From Eubacteriales bacterium (GTDB lineage Bacteria; Bacillota; Clostridia; Peptostreptococcales; Anaerovoracaceae): DNA of 64,000 bases. The position numbers and the translations under genes are program-made. The stretch spans positions 62,001 to 126,000 of the forward strand of contig JAQYMQ010000021.1 of assembly GCA_028872475.1 (NCBI GenBank). Reading direction: 5' to 3'. Below are positions 26,417 to 36,257 of this stretch, one piece after another. Numbering within the stretch: the first letter of the stretch is position 1; each line of letters opens with the position of its first letter. The notes under the pieces are model-generated. The model had not been told where the DNA came from, did not search any database, and saw only the letters and a list, made by a program, of their open reading frames with translations.

Positions 26417-27190
26417 ATGGAAATAATTTTAAAAGTAGAATCATTAAAAAAATATTATGGAAAAGATCATAACATAACAAAGGCACTAAATGGCATATCT
26501 TTTCAAGTTATGAAAGGTGAATTCTTGGGGATTATGGGGAGCAGTGGTTCGGGAAAAACTACACTGCTTAATTGCCTTGCAACCATAATCAAACCGACTG
26601 ATGGTTTAATTCAAATGCAAAATCAAGATTTAAGTAATTTAAAAGGAAACAGTTTAGCCGATTATAGAGGTAAAATGATTGGCTATCTATTTCAAAACTT
26701 CGAACTTTTGGATAACCTGACGGCAAAAGAAAATATATTATTACCGTTATCGTTGCATAATGTGGATGAAAAAGAAAGTAGAAGAAGATTGGAATTGCTT
26801 GCAGGATATTTTGATATTTCTGAACTTCTTAATAAATTTCCTACACAGATGTCAGGTGGACAAAGGCAGAGAGTGGCTGCTGCACGGGCTTTGATTTTAG
26901 ATCCTAAGATTGTATTTGCAGACGAACCAACAGGTGCATTAGATTCAAAAAATGCAAATATTTTAATGCAAAAATTATCAGCTATGAATGAAATAGAAGA
27001 TACAACAATTCTTATGGTTACTCATGATTCAGTGGCAGCAAGTTTTTGTAATAGGATTTTATTTATTCAAGACGGAAAGCTCTTCCATGAAATAAGACGA
27101 GATTATCCAAGGGAAACTCAAGAAGATTTTCATCAAAGAATATTGAAGGTTATGTCAACACTTGCTGGAGGTGATCTTAATGTTTTCTAA
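26417..27190 (+). CDS. Bacitracin/antimicrobial-peptide ABC transporter ATPase (BceA type)
   Basis: A 257-aa ATPase with Walker A GSSGSGKTTLLN, signature MSGGQRQR, Walker B IVFADEPTGALDSKN and the H-loop His in THDS. Chosen start: ATG 26417 after GGAGGTG; the track start at 26402 is part of that site. It overlaps the permease gene by 11 nt. BceA-type ATPases couple to large FtsX-like permeases that free cell-wall lipid intermediates from peptide antibiotics. Which peptide is bound cannot be told. Confidence 0.92.
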   Translation: MEIILKVESLKKYYGKDHNITKALNGISFQVMKGEFLGIMGSSGSGKTTLLNCLATIIKPTDGLIQMQNQDLSNLKGNSLADYRGKMIGYLFQNFELLDNLTAKENILLPLSLHNVDEKESRRRLELLAGYFDISELLNKFPTQMSGGQRQRVAAARALILDPKIVFADEPTGALDSKNANILMQKLSAMNEIEDTTILMVTHDSVAASFCNRILFIQDGKLFHEIRRDYPRETQEDFHQRILKVMSTLAGGDLNVF

Positions 27191-29234
27191 ATTGGTCGCG
27201 AGAAATAGTAAGAGAGATAGGAAAAACAACGGATTATATTTCGGTTCAATGATTATATCAATTATTGCTTTTTATATCATTCTTTCGTTATCACATCAGG
27301 ATGTTATGATTTTTTTGCAGAAAATGGAGAGTGATGCAGTAAGCAGACTTTTTACAATCATTCCGATTTTTTATATATCGACTTTGGTGATACTGTTTTT
27401 TCTGATATATTTTGCGAGCAGTATGCAGATGGAAAGAAGAAAACATGAATTTGGTGTCTATCTTACATTAGGAATGCGTAGACAAAATTTATTTTCGATG
27501 CTCATGCTGGAGGACTTTAGAAATAATATAATTGCTCTTGGAATCGGACTTCCTATTGCAATAATGATTTCAGAACTAATAAGTCTTATAACAGCAAAAA
27601 TCGTTGGACTTGGCATTATTGGTCATAGATTCTCGCTGTCATTTATGGCAATACTGTTTACTATTGTCGGGTTTATGATTGTAAAATTTATTGCTTTTAT
27701 AATTTTGAGTACAAGAATAGCAAACAAGGAAATTGGAGAGCTTCTTACATATTCACCTTCTGGAGTTAAAAGAATGCTGCCAAAAGGAATTTATTTAGTT
27801 GGTTCTATTATAGGTATTATGTTTCTTGTCAAAGCGTATCATTATGGAATAAGTGGTGAAGCGTGGGACAGCACAAGAAATATGGGAATCACAGTTTTGC
27901 TCGGTACTTTGGGTACGATTTTACTATTCTTTGGAATACGCTTATTTATAGGTGCTTTGGTAAGCTTAGGAGGTAAACGCAAACTTCGTGCTTATAATTT
28001 CAGGCAGATTCAGGAATTGGTCATCCAGCGTTCCACTGTACTTGCAATTTGTTCTCTTTTGATTTTTTCTGCGTTATGTTTGTTTGGAGCAGGTGTTGCA
28101 ATTTCAAGCAATAGTTCAAATAATCAGACGCATATTTTGGATTATACATTTAAGGATAATGATCTTGCTGCAGATGAAAATATTGATGTGAATAAAGTAG
28201 TAAAAAAACTTAAAGATGCAGATCTGGAATCTCAATTTGAAAAAATAATTGAAATTAAGATAGGAAATCCAAAAGCGGATGGGGAAGTATCATTTGAGAA
28301 TATTGTAAATATCCTAAAAAACTTGAAAGATAGCAAAAACAAAGAGATTTTGATTCATAACTTGGAGCAATATGATGATTGTAAGTTGATTTCCCTTTCC
28401 GGATATAATGAATTAAGAAAGGCTGCAAGATTAAAACCAATCGAATTAAAAGATAATGAAGCTGCTTTATACATGGGGCAAGAATTTTTAATTGATTCAG
28501 TCTTAATGAATGATGTTGTTCAGGCAAATCCGCACATAAAAATTATGGGAAAAACTTTTAAAATCACCGAAGATGTGCAGTCTTTACCCATAGTAACTGA
28601 TCGTGAGATTACAATTTCAGTAGCAATGGTGGTTTCAGACGATATTTTTGCAGAATATACAGGTGGTATCCATTCAAATTATGTCAGTGGAATTTTAGCT
28701 CCACATATTGTTGAAGAAAAAGGGTTGATGCAGGCTATTTCTGCTACAAACGAAAAACTTGACAAGGCTTCCATTGAATATGAAAGTTATATACAGAATA
28801 TGGGCAGGCAGTTGTTCTTCATTATATCGGCAAGTTACATCACCATTTATCTTGCAACTATTTTACTTGTGGTTGCGAATACTATAATTGGTGTACAGTT
28901 CTTGATGGGACAAAGAAAATCACATAGACGATACCAAACTTTGATTCATCTTGGTGCTACTTATGAAACACTTTGCAAATCATCGGGGAAACAGATCAAC
29001 TGGTATTTCGGTTTGCCAATAGTCATTGCACTTATAAACAGTTTCTTTGGAGTTCGTTCGCTGTTTACGGGTATCTTGCCATCAAGTGTAAAGGGAAATA
29101 TATCACAAGTATTTATGATAGCGATTTTCATAATACTTTTGTTAGTTATATTTGAGGTTATATATATGGGAGTTGTAAAGAGCAATAGCAATAAATATTT
29201 GCTGTCTTTAATGGAACCCAAAAGAGAAGAATAA
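27180..29234 (+). CDS. BceB-type ABC transporter permease
   Basis: A 684-aa permease from the ATG at 27180, 5 nt after GGAGGTGAT. It has about ten transmembrane segments arranged as in BceB: four N-terminal, a two-segment pair, a large extracellular domain of about 210 aa (roughly residues 315-530) between segments 7 and 8, and a C-terminal FtsX domain. The size matches BceB/VraE-type permeases. The extracellular domain is thought to contact the peptide or its lipid target. It is the full-length counterpart of the short permease at 4.2 kb. Confidence 0.92.
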   Translation: MFSKLVARNSKRDRKNNGLYFGSMIISIIAFYIILSLSHQDVMIFLQKMESDAVSRLFTIIPIFYISTLVILFFLIYFASSMQMERRKHEFGVYLTLGMRRQNLFSMLMLEDFRNNIIALGIGLPIAIMISELISLITAKIVGLGIIGHRFSLSFMAILFTIVGFMIVKFIAFIILSTRIANKEIGELLTYSPSGVKRMLPKGIYLVGSIIGIMFLVKAYHYGISGEAWDSTRNMGITVLLGTLGTILLFFGIRLFIGALVSLGGKRKLRAYNFRQIQELVIQRSTVLAICSLLIFSALCLFGAGVAISSNSSNNQTHILDYTFKDNDLAADENIDVNKVVKKLKDADLESQFEKIIEIKIGNPKADGEVSFENIVNILKNLKDSKNKEILIHNLEQYDDCKLISLSGYNELRKAARLKPIELKDNEAALYMGQEFLIDSVLMNDVVQANPHIKIMGKTFKITEDVQSLPIVTDREITISVAMVVSDDIFAEYTGGIHSNYVSGILAPHIVEEKGLMQAISATNEKLDKASIEYESYIQNMGRQLFFIISASYITIYLATILLVVANTIIGVQFLMGQRKSHRRYQTLIHLGATYETLCKSSGKQINWYFGLPIVIALINSFFGVRSLFTGILPSSVKGNISQVFMIAIFIILLLVIFEVIYMGVVKSNSNKYLLSLMEPKREE

Positions 29235-29266
29235 AATCATAAAAACTATGGAAAGGAGGGACTGAT

Positions 29267-29950
29267 ATGAAGCACATTTTAGTAATTGAAGATGAGCCGT
29301 TGATTAGAGATGAGATTGTAATTCTGTTAGAAAAAGCTGGATATCAAGTTGGTAAAATAACTGATTTTAAAGAAACCACTGAACAGGTTCAGAGATATGA
29401 AACAGATTTAATTATATTAGATTTAAATTTACCGGGAGAAACTGGATTTCAAATTTGTAAAAACTTAAAAACTAAAAGCTCTATACCCATATTAGTCCTT
29501 ACTTCCCGTGAGCAGTTAAAAGATGAAATTTACGCTTTAAAGTTAGGAGCAGACGAATATTTGACAAAGCCTTTCAGAAAAGAAAGGCTTTTGGCACGCA
29601 TAGAAAATCTATTAAAACGCTATGAAGGAAGAAATAATCTACTCGAAAAAGATAATTTTTTGCTGGATAGAAATACATACACACTTTATATTGATGGGAA
29701 TTCTATCCTGCTTCCTCAAAATCAAGGAAAGCTATTAGAAGCTCTGTTGACAACGGACGACAATGTGGTAACAAAAGAAGATCTTAGCATGAAGCTCTGG
29801 AATACCACTGAATTTATTGACGAAAATGCTTTGCAAGTAAATATTACAAGATTAAAAAAAGTGATGAAAGAAGTGGGCATTGCTTTTCAAGTTAAGTCTG
29901 TAAGGGGGATAGGATATAAATTGGAAAGGGTGGTGAACAATGAAGAATAA
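29267..29950 (+). CDS. Response regulator, BceR-like
   Basis: A 227-aa OmpR-type regulator: acidic residues in IEDEP, phospho-acceptor Asp in LIILDLNLPGE, switch Lys in TKPFRKE, winged helix ending in VRGIGYKLE. The AGGAGGG ribosome site is good. It overlaps the kinase gene by 11 nt. In Bce systems the regulator activates the bceAB promoter; here the ABC genes lie upstream, so the cluster would read bceAB-bceRS. Confidence 0.93.
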   Translation: MKHILVIEDEPLIRDEIVILLEKAGYQVGKITDFKETTEQVQRYETDLIILDLNLPGETGFQICKNLKTKSSIPILVLTSREQLKDEIYALKLGADEYLTKPFRKERLLARIENLLKRYEGRNNLLEKDNFLLDRNTYTLYIDGNSILLPQNQGKLLEALLTTDDNVVTKEDLSMKLWNTTEFIDENALQVNITRLKKVMKEVGIAFQVKSVRGIGYKLERVVNNEE

Positions 29951-30938
29951 ATTAAAATATTTGGACGCATATTTACCTTGGTTATTTATTCTTTTAGGCT
30001 TTGATATGTTCACTGTAATCTTGCTTTGGCTTTCAGATATAAGAATATTTCAGGCACTTTCAGTCCTTTTGATTTTAACCACGATAGTATTATTTTTAAT
30101 CTTATCAACTGTACTTGTAGGAAAAGAAATAAAAAAGATAAATGGATATAAGGTATTTTTATCTTATCCTGAAAAAAACACTGAACTTGAATTGTTGCGA
30201 CTATGCAGTGAATCGGAAAAAGAATGTATTACGGAAATGGCATCTGCTTTTTATGAAAAGGAGATGGATATAGAAAGGGGAAAATCTTTATTATCAGAAT
30301 ATGAAGAATATGTTGAGATGTGGGCTCATGAAATTAAATTGCCTCTTTCTCTTCTTTCTCTTGTTTTGGATAATCAAAATGAGAACTTACCTAAAGATGT
30401 TGCTTTTAAATTAGATTATGTAAGAAATCAAATTCAAAGCAATGTATCTCAGATTTTATTTTATCACAGAATAAAAAGTGATAAAAAAGATTTCCTATTT
30501 GAAGATGTTGATCTACAAGAAAGTATATGCGATGTTTTAGAGAGCTTTAAACCCTTATTGGAAGAAAAGAATTTTAAAGTTGAATTAAATTGCATTCACG
30601 GAATATCTTATACAGATCGTCGTAGCTTTGAATTTATCATTTCTCAACTCATTTCTAATGCAGCAAAATATAGCACAGAAAATCCTGAACTAAATATTTC
30701 AACGAAAAAATGTGATGAAAAGAATGTTATTGTTATTAGAGATAATGGATGTGGAGTTAAGGCTTGCGACTTGCCTCATTTATTTGAAAAAGGATTTACG
30801 GGAGATTCCGGGAATACAAGGAAGAAATCAACAGGAATGGGATTATATCTTGTAAAACAGTTAGCGGATGCTTTAAAAATAGATATTGAAGTAAGAAGCG
30901 ACTGGACAAAAGGTTTTGAGATTAATCTTTATCTTTAG
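29940..30938 (+). CDS. Sensor histidine kinase, BceS-like
   Basis: A 332-aa kinase. Two transmembrane helices (about 12-31 and 37-60) leave a loop of only a few residues, the mark of intramembrane-sensing BceS kinases. The phospho-acceptor His is in MWAHEIKLPL; the ATPase domain shows QLISNAAKYS, IRDNGCGV and STGMGLYLVK. Such kinases sense transporter activity and not the drug itself. No gene follows on this strand. Confidence 0.93.
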   Translation: MKNKLKYLDAYLPWLFILLGFDMFTVILLWLSDIRIFQALSVLLILTTIVLFLILSTVLVGKEIKKINGYKVFLSYPEKNTELELLRLCSESEKECITEMASAFYEKEMDIERGKSLLSEYEEYVEMWAHEIKLPLSLLSLVLDNQNENLPKDVAFKLDYVRNQIQSNVSQILFYHRIKSDKKDFLFEDVDLQESICDVLESFKPLLEEKNFKVELNCIHGISYTDRRSFEFIISQLISNAAKYSTENPELNISTKKCDEKNVIVIRDNGCGVKACDLPHLFEKGFTGDSGNTRKKSTGMGLYLVKQLADALKIDIEVRSDWTKGFEINLYL

Positions 30939-30969
30939 AATTTTTTAAATAAAAAATAGGAGATAAAGA

Positions 30970-31875
30970 TTATCTCTCCATCTCCTTACCCATATAAATT
31001 CCATAGTTCTTTCGTATTTGATAAAGCTCGTCCATAGTGGATTTTGAGGAAGAATACTCTTGCATAAGGGTATTCTTTTTTGTTTGTAATTTATCAAGTT
31101 TATCTAAAATATCCCTTGAATTTGGGAGTTTGGAATAGGATTTTTTAAGCTCTGAAATGGCATTTTCATATAGGGTAATTTGAGCTTTGTATTCTTCAAA
31201 AAAAGCTTTATCAGATGGAGCAGTATTATATTCTTTGTAGTACTGCCTGTATTTTTTAACAGTGTGAACTTGCTCCATAATTATAGAAAGCTCCTGCATT
31301 TCCTTATCAATAGTCTTGATTTTATCCTGTAAATTTTGCCTTTCATCAGCTGCTTTTTGTATGTACTCATCAAGTTGCTTAACGGATTTGATACCTTGTT
31401 CTCTGAGGAAGATAACAGACTCAGCCATTGTATTAAGGTTATGTTTGGTTGCCCAATATTCATAGCCTTTGCTTTCTTTTACTTTCATATTGGTGTTCAT
31501 ATCAATCACATTGCCGATGCGTTTTTTGATAGCAGGGGTTTTAATAGATACTCTTTCTGCAATGCGTTCTTTTAATCTTTCTTCGGTGTAATCTTCTCCG
31601 ATAGTTTTAGCCTTTGTAAATCTCGCCTTATCTTTTGGTTTAAAAGCAATGTGCTTAGCATATTTGATTTCATAGCCGAGATCCGCCATCTTCTTTAGAA
31701 ATTCGTCCCAATCCTTAGCCTGTTTTATCATTCTGTCAATATCAAATTGAAGCCTGCTCTTCCATGAAGTGCCACGCTTTGCCAGCTCGTTTTCGTACCA
31801 AGACTTACCGTTAGTCTTGTACTTTTTCTTATAGCTTGCGTAAAACTCATCAATGACGGATAGGTTATTTTCTTT
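30970..31875 (-). pseudogene. Relaxase/mobilisation nuclease, N-terminus missing
   Basis: The listed 253-aa ORF continues upstream in frame without a start to 31875 (…NLSVIDEFYASYKKKYKTNG…), then hits TGA at 31876-31878. The preserved part is the C-terminal half of a MobA/VirD2-like ICE relaxase, with the conserved KDWDEFLKKMADLGYEIK region and a long coiled coil. The catalytic Tyr and the three-His metal site would lie in the missing N-terminal part, so it cannot nick DNA. It lies convergent to the Bce cargo and sets the right edge of the island. Confidence 0.75.
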
Positions 31876-32023
31876 TCATAATGGAATATTATAAATGCAT
31901 CATTAATATTGTTTGATTGTTTTTTATGTGAAATATTTATTTTATGTAGTAGTTTTTTTATCTTTTGCGAATAAAATTTTTCGTAAGTTAGAATGACTTT
32001 TATAATGTTGTTTATAATATTCT

Positions 32024-33007
32024 TTATTCTTCTTCATTATGTGACGGATTAGTTGTCTTCGTATCGTTTTGTAGATTAGAGAAAAACAGCATAATTGAAC
32101 CAATTGTGATAATTACAAGTCCGAAGATATTGGTTAGTGATATCACTTCTCTTAATATTACAAATGCAATTATTGGAGATAGTACCGGTTTTAACAAAAA
32201 TATTAGTGATGATAGCGTTACACCTACATTTTCAATTGCAATATGGTAGGATGCAAAGCCGATTCCGGTTACACCTATTGCAATAAATAGCAATAACGGC
32301 AAGTTGCCAGCAGTTATTCCGTCAAAGATGGGGACGTTTGCCCAGATATCTAAGCCGATTGATTTCATAAAGTTTGCTACAAGAGGGGTGTTTGTAAGGG
32401 ATATTACTAGTAGTAATTCAGTAGCTCCAGCAAAGAATGCTAGGCAAGTTGCTACTGTGCCACCTGTCGTTTGTGGTTCTGTATAATGTTTGGATAAAAC
32501 TATATAAAGAGCGAAAGTAAAAGAAGATAATAGACTTAAGCTTATCCCCAGCATTTCGCCAGCTATTGATAATGGATTAACAATTACAAGAATTCCAATA
32601 AAGGCTACTAATAGAGAAAGTTTTGTAGTTGTCTTTATTGGCTCTTTTAATATTAGCTTTGCGAGCAGTATCGAAAAGAAAGTGTTGCAAGATAATAGAA
32701 TTGCCACTTTATATGCAGGTAAAAATAGAATGCTTGTTGTAAATAATGACATACTTATAATTACGCAAATAAAACCCAACAGAAAAAAATGCCGATAATC
32801 AGCTGAAGTCAGTTTATATCGGGATTTTTTTAATTGTCCTAAAGCAAATGGTAGTAAGATGGTTCCGCCTATTAAAAATCTATAAAGATTAAGTTGTATA
32901 GGGTTTATAGAGCCATTGAGAAGTTTGATGCTTACTTCCATAGAGCTGAATAAGATTGTAGCTAAAATTATTGTTGCGAAGCCTGTTTGTCTTGATTTTG
33001 CATTCAT
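32024..33007 (-). CDS. EamA-family drug/metabolite transporter
   Basis: A 327-aa membrane protein with ten hydrophobic helices in two EamA repeats of five (about residues 8-140 and 155-315). The PVLSPIIAFVIL stretch in helix 9 is characteristic of the second repeat. Such carriers export amino acids or other metabolites; the substrate cannot be named. The gene starts 6 nt after the flavoprotein gene on the same strand, suggesting co-transcription. Confidence 0.9.
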   Translation of the reverse strand: MNAKSRQTGFATIILATILFSSMEVSIKLLNGSINPIQLNLYRFLIGGTILLPFALGQLKKSRYKLTSADYRHFFLLGFICVIISMSLFTTSILFLPAYKVAILLSCNTFFSILLAKLILKEPIKTTTKLSLLVAFIGILVIVNPLSIAGEMLGISLSLLSSFTFALYIVLSKHYTEPQTTGGTVATCLAFFAGATELLLVISLTNTPLVANFMKSIGLDIWANVPIFDGITAGNLPLLLFIAIGVTGIGFASYHIAIENVGVTLSSLIFLLKPVLSPIIAFVILREVISLTNIFGLVIITIGSIMLFFSNLQNDTKTTNPSHNEEE

Positions 33008-33013
33008 TGTTCT

Positions 33014-33880
33014 TTATTTTTTATCTCTCAGATACTTAATTACGCTTGATGCGGCTTTTGCACCTTGATATACAGCAGCATAAACTTGAAGAACTTTGCT
33101 ACTTCCGTCGCCTGCTGCATATAGACCAGGTAAGTTTGTTGCCATATCTTCATTTACTACGATTTTATTGTTTTCAATTATAGCGCCAACCTTTCTAGCG
33201 ATTTCTGAACTTCCTGCAGCGCCTAGTGCAACGAATACGCCTTCTACATCTAGTTTAGTGTCGTCGTTAAATAAAACGCCTTCGACATGCTCGCTTCCTA
33301 ATATTTCAGAAATTTCTCTTGTATCTATAAGTAAACCGTCAGGACATTTGTCAGGTGCCAGTTTGCCGTCTGTTAAAAGCGTTACTGAGCCAACGATTGG
33401 CAATAACTCCTGAGCTTCGTGAATTGCATAGTCGCTGTTACCTAGAACGGCTACATTTTTTTGCCTGTAAAAGAATCCGTCACATACAGCGCAGTAGCTG
33501 ACGCCTAAACCTTCTAATGCCTTAAGGTTTTTAATTTTGGAGGAAACTCTTGAGCTACCCATCGCCATTATAACGGCGGCAGCTTCATATTTGTTTTTAT
33601 CAGTTGTTATTTCATAATTTCCAGTATACATAATTGAAAAAACTTCTTCTTCAATAAATTTTACGCCAAGAGCTTTAGCTTGCTCAATACCTCTATCATG
33701 CAATTCTTTGCCGGATAGACTAGGATAAACTCCATAGTAATTATCAATTTGGTGAGCTTTTTCCAGTGCCCCATATCCCTTGTGAATAATAGTAGTATCT
33801 ATGCCAGCTCTCTGTGTATATAGTGCTGCAGAGATGGCTGCAGGTCCGCTTCCTAATATAATTAAATTGTTCATTTTCAA
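33014..33880 (-). CDS. Thioredoxin reductase-like FAD/NAD(P)H oxidoreductase
   Basis: A 288-aa class II pyridine nucleotide-disulfide oxidoreductase. The FAD-binding motif is ILGSGPAAISAALYTQRAG at the start, the redox-active pair is SYCAVCDGFF, and the C-terminal FAD motif reads GLYAAGDGSS. The NAD(P)-binding segment AVLGNSDYAIHEAQ lacks the GxGxxA pattern of canonical TrxB and the protein is about 20 aa shorter. It is therefore a TrxB paralogue, perhaps ferredoxin-linked or with another disulfide partner. A good ribosome site GAAAGGATTTG precedes ATG. Confidence 0.85.
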   Translation of the reverse strand: MKMNNLIILGSGPAAISAALYTQRAGIDTTIIHKGYGALEKAHQIDNYYGVYPSLSGKELHDRGIEQAKALGVKFIEEEVFSIMYTGNYEITTDKNKYEAAAVIMAMGSSRVSSKIKNLKALEGLGVSYCAVCDGFFYRQKNVAVLGNSDYAIHEAQELLPIVGSVTLLTDGKLAPDKCPDGLLIDTREISEILGSEHVEGVLFNDDTKLDVEGVFVALGAAGSSEIARKVGAIIENNKIVVNEDMATNLPGLYAAGDGSSKVLQVYAAVYQGAKAASSVIKYLRDKK

Positions 33881-34023
33881 ATCCTTTCACATCTATTGTA
33901 GATGATTTTGTATTTAATACCTCATCTGATATTAGATTATATACCCATAATGATATAAAGTAAAAGGATAATTGTGATATAATATTTTTTTGGAAAGTTC
34001 AAGGGGTTTGAGGGTATGACACA

Positions 34024-34437
34024 GTGAGAAGTGATAGACATTTATTGAAGAAAAATCATATAAAAATAGAGTGGGAAATTGCTTTTAAAAAGTTGTTTAT
34101 TGTTCTTTTAGTCCCTTTTTCTATTGTTACGATTATAAACATCCACGACGGGGATGTGAAGGAAAAGAAGATAGATAATGACTGGACTTACAGCGGTAAA
34201 ATCCAGAAAAACAAATTCGTTGACGAAGGAGTGCTGGACATAAAAGATATAGGTCAATATAAGGGAACGTTTGAAGATGGGAAATTTTCAGGTAAGGGCG
34301 TTTTTCAATCGAAACAGGGCTGGTCTTTTGAGGGCATTTTTAAAGATGGCGAAACAGTAAAAGCTCAAAAGATAAGGCTAAAAAATGGTGATGTTTGGAC
34401 AAAGCAAGATGGCAAATGGAGCAAGTTAAAGAAATGA
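34024..34437 (+). CDS. Membrane-anchored MORN-repeat protein
   Basis: A 137-aa protein. A basic N-terminus and one transmembrane helix (about 24-40) anchor it. The remaining part consists of MORN-like repeats (YSGKIQKNKFVDEGVLDI, YKGTFEDGKFSGKGVF, FEGIFKDGETVKA). The GTG start is 9 nt after GAGGG; the nearby ATG at 34016 opens a three-codon frame. Its stop overlaps the proposed ATG of the acyltransferase gene, so the two are probably translated together. The role is unknown; an accessory to the acyltransferase is inferred. Confidence 0.75.
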   Translation: MRSDRHLLKKNHIKIEWEIAFKKLFIVLLVPFSIVTIINIHDGDVKEKKIDNDWTYSGKIQKNKFVDEGVLDIKDIGQYKGTFEDGKFSGKGVFQSKQGWSFEGIFKDGETVKAQKIRLKNGDVWTKQDGKWSKLKK

Positions 34438-36215
34438 GGATTAAGGGTTTAGATAGAACTAGAAATTTAGCGATGACATTAGTGTTGCTTTACCATTTGT
34501 TTGGAACATTTTGTCCTGGAGGATTTATAGGAGTTAATGTTCTTTTTGTATTGTCAGGATTTTTGATTACTTACCATTTAATTCCTGAAAGTATTACAAA
34601 AGATGGTATTGATTTAAAGAAATTTTATAATAAGAGGTTTAATAGAATAGTGCCTGCAGTACTTCTTATGGTAGTGCTTGGACTTGTTTTATTAGTTTTT
34701 ATGAACAGTGACTATAGGGTGGATATAATGCGCCAGCTTACGGGAACATTATCGTTTTCGACAAACTGGTATGAGATAGCGAGTGGCTCCGGCTATGAAT
34801 CACAATTTATCAAACACATATTTTTGCATACATGGTCGCTTGGTATAGAAATACACTTTTATATTGTATGGCCACTTGTTTTAGTTTTCTTGAAGAAGAA
34901 AATAGCTGATAAAACAGTTAATGTTAAAATTAAAATGGGCAAGCTTATAAGACGAATTTCTCTATTTTTTGCATTTGTAGCCTATGCGTTTTATCTTTTA
35001 GGTGGAATTTGGAGTTTATATAGCACATCGTTTATGTATTTTTCTGAATTAACGAGACTGCTATCATTTTTTGTGGGAACATTTGTAGCAGGATTGGTTT
35101 ATTCTAAAAAAAGGATAAAGATTCCCGATTATATACGTCCAGTATGTTTCTTGGCGTTAATAGTAATTTCATTCATTTTTTCGTATAGTGATAAATCGAT
35201 ATATTTGATAATTTTCTTATTAGTAGATATAATTTCAGCTATTATTATTCTTTCGTATTATTTTGGAAGGACTAGAGACGAAAGTTTATTTGCTAAGAGA
35301 TTATCTGTATGGACTTACCCAATATATTTATTCCACTGGCCGATATGGGTTTTTGCAGATTCCATAATTGAAGGAAACATCAAATATTTAGTTGTTTTGA
35401 TGGGGACTGCAATAATGGTATCATTCAATCAAATTGTTTGGGAGCCATTTTTTAAAGGAAAAGAAATTGTTAAGATTAAAAAGAAAGTAAGTGCAAATTT
35501 ATCTGGGGCTATTAAGTTTACAGTGTTCATTGGTATAATATGTGTAGGTGCGGTGTTACAAGTAAATGCGCCTGATATGATTAAGTTAGAAAAGGACATC
35601 TGGAAACAAGGGTTAGTTGCTAATGTTAGTGCAATGGAAGATGAAAAGAAGGAAGTTGATTTTCAAGCTGGAACAAATAGTAGTTCATATGTAGATTTGA
35701 AAGCTGACAATTCAATCTCTGTTATTGGAGATAGTACTATGCTTGCGATGACGGGATATATTCCAAAACATGTTCCAAATACAGTTGTTAATGCACAGAA
35801 GAATAGACCGTTTTTCAAAGCAAAGGAAATAATACCAAGTTTAGAAAAAGAAGGGCGATTAGGTAAAACTATAGTTACTTCTATGGGTGTGAATGATGCA
35901 AATTATTCTGGGGAAAAGGCTGTAAGAGAGGTTATAGAAAGTGTTCCTTATGGGAAAAGATTGATTATTGTAATTCCTCATAATGCGAAAAATCCAGATT
36001 CAATGTTAGTTAAGGCTATGTATAATGTAGCTCCGCAGTACAATTATGTTACAATTATGGACTGGAATGCACATTCAAAAAAACATCCCGAACTATATAA
36101 AGGGTCAGACGGCGTGCACTTCTTTGATAAGTATGACGCATATAAAGAATATACGATGATGCTGATGGATATTCATAAGAAAGCTTTAGCTAAATCAGCG
36201 AGAGAGAAGAAATAA
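34434..36215 (+). CDS. OatA-like membrane O-acyltransferase with SGNH domain
   Basis: A 593-aa protein from the ATG overlapping the previous stop (ATGA); upstream ATGs at 34395 and 34416 are possible but the conserved RIKGLDRTRNLA starts here. The N-terminal acyltransferase-3 domain has ten or eleven transmembrane helices and HTWSLGIEIHFY. An extracellular SGNH domain (about 430-590) has GDSTML, GVNDANY and DGVHF with the Ser-His pair. OatA-type enzymes O-acetylate peptidoglycan, giving lysozyme resistance, or other wall polymers. The substrate is inferred from the family. Confidence 0.88.
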   Translation: MRIKGLDRTRNLAMTLVLLYHLFGTFCPGGFIGVNVLFVLSGFLITYHLIPESITKDGIDLKKFYNKRFNRIVPAVLLMVVLGLVLLVFMNSDYRVDIMRQLTGTLSFSTNWYEIASGSGYESQFIKHIFLHTWSLGIEIHFYIVWPLVLVFLKKKIADKTVNVKIKMGKLIRRISLFFAFVAYAFYLLGGIWSLYSTSFMYFSELTRLLSFFVGTFVAGLVYSKKRIKIPDYIRPVCFLALIVISFIFSYSDKSIYLIIFLLVDIISAIIILSYYFGRTRDESLFAKRLSVWTYPIYLFHWPIWVFADSIIEGNIKYLVVLMGTAIMVSFNQIVWEPFFKGKEIVKIKKKVSANLSGAIKFTVFIGIICVGAVLQVNAPDMIKLEKDIWKQGLVANVSAMEDEKKEVDFQAGTNSSSYVDLKADNSISVIGDSTMLAMTGYIPKHVPNTVVNAQKNRPFFKAKEIIPSLEKEGRLGKTIVTSMGVNDANYSGEKAVREVIESVPYGKRLIIVIPHNAKNPDSMLVKAMYNVAPQYNYVTIMDWNAHSKKHPELYKGSDGVHFFDKYDAYKEYTMMLMDIHKKALAKSAREKK

Positions 36216-36257
36216 TAATATAGAAAAGCAATAATATAGAAAAGGAAAAGGTTCAAC

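Larger units (their letters stand above)
23800..31880. mobile_element. Decayed mobile island (prophage and ICE remnants with BceAB-RS cargo)
   Basis: This block lies between the rpsI terminator and the EamA gene. It holds only fragments of mobile-element genes: a frameshifted small ORF, two prophage-like genes, a short HTH gene, a VaFE-type surface-protein tail, a DUF4316-like tail and a relaxase lacking its N-terminal domain. An intact regulator plus ABC/two-component cargo sits between the DUF4316-like and relaxase fragments. No integrase, replication or type IV secretion gene remains, so it is not expected to move by itself. The borders are approximate; the right one is set by the relaxase break at about 31,876. 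Confidence 0.7.
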
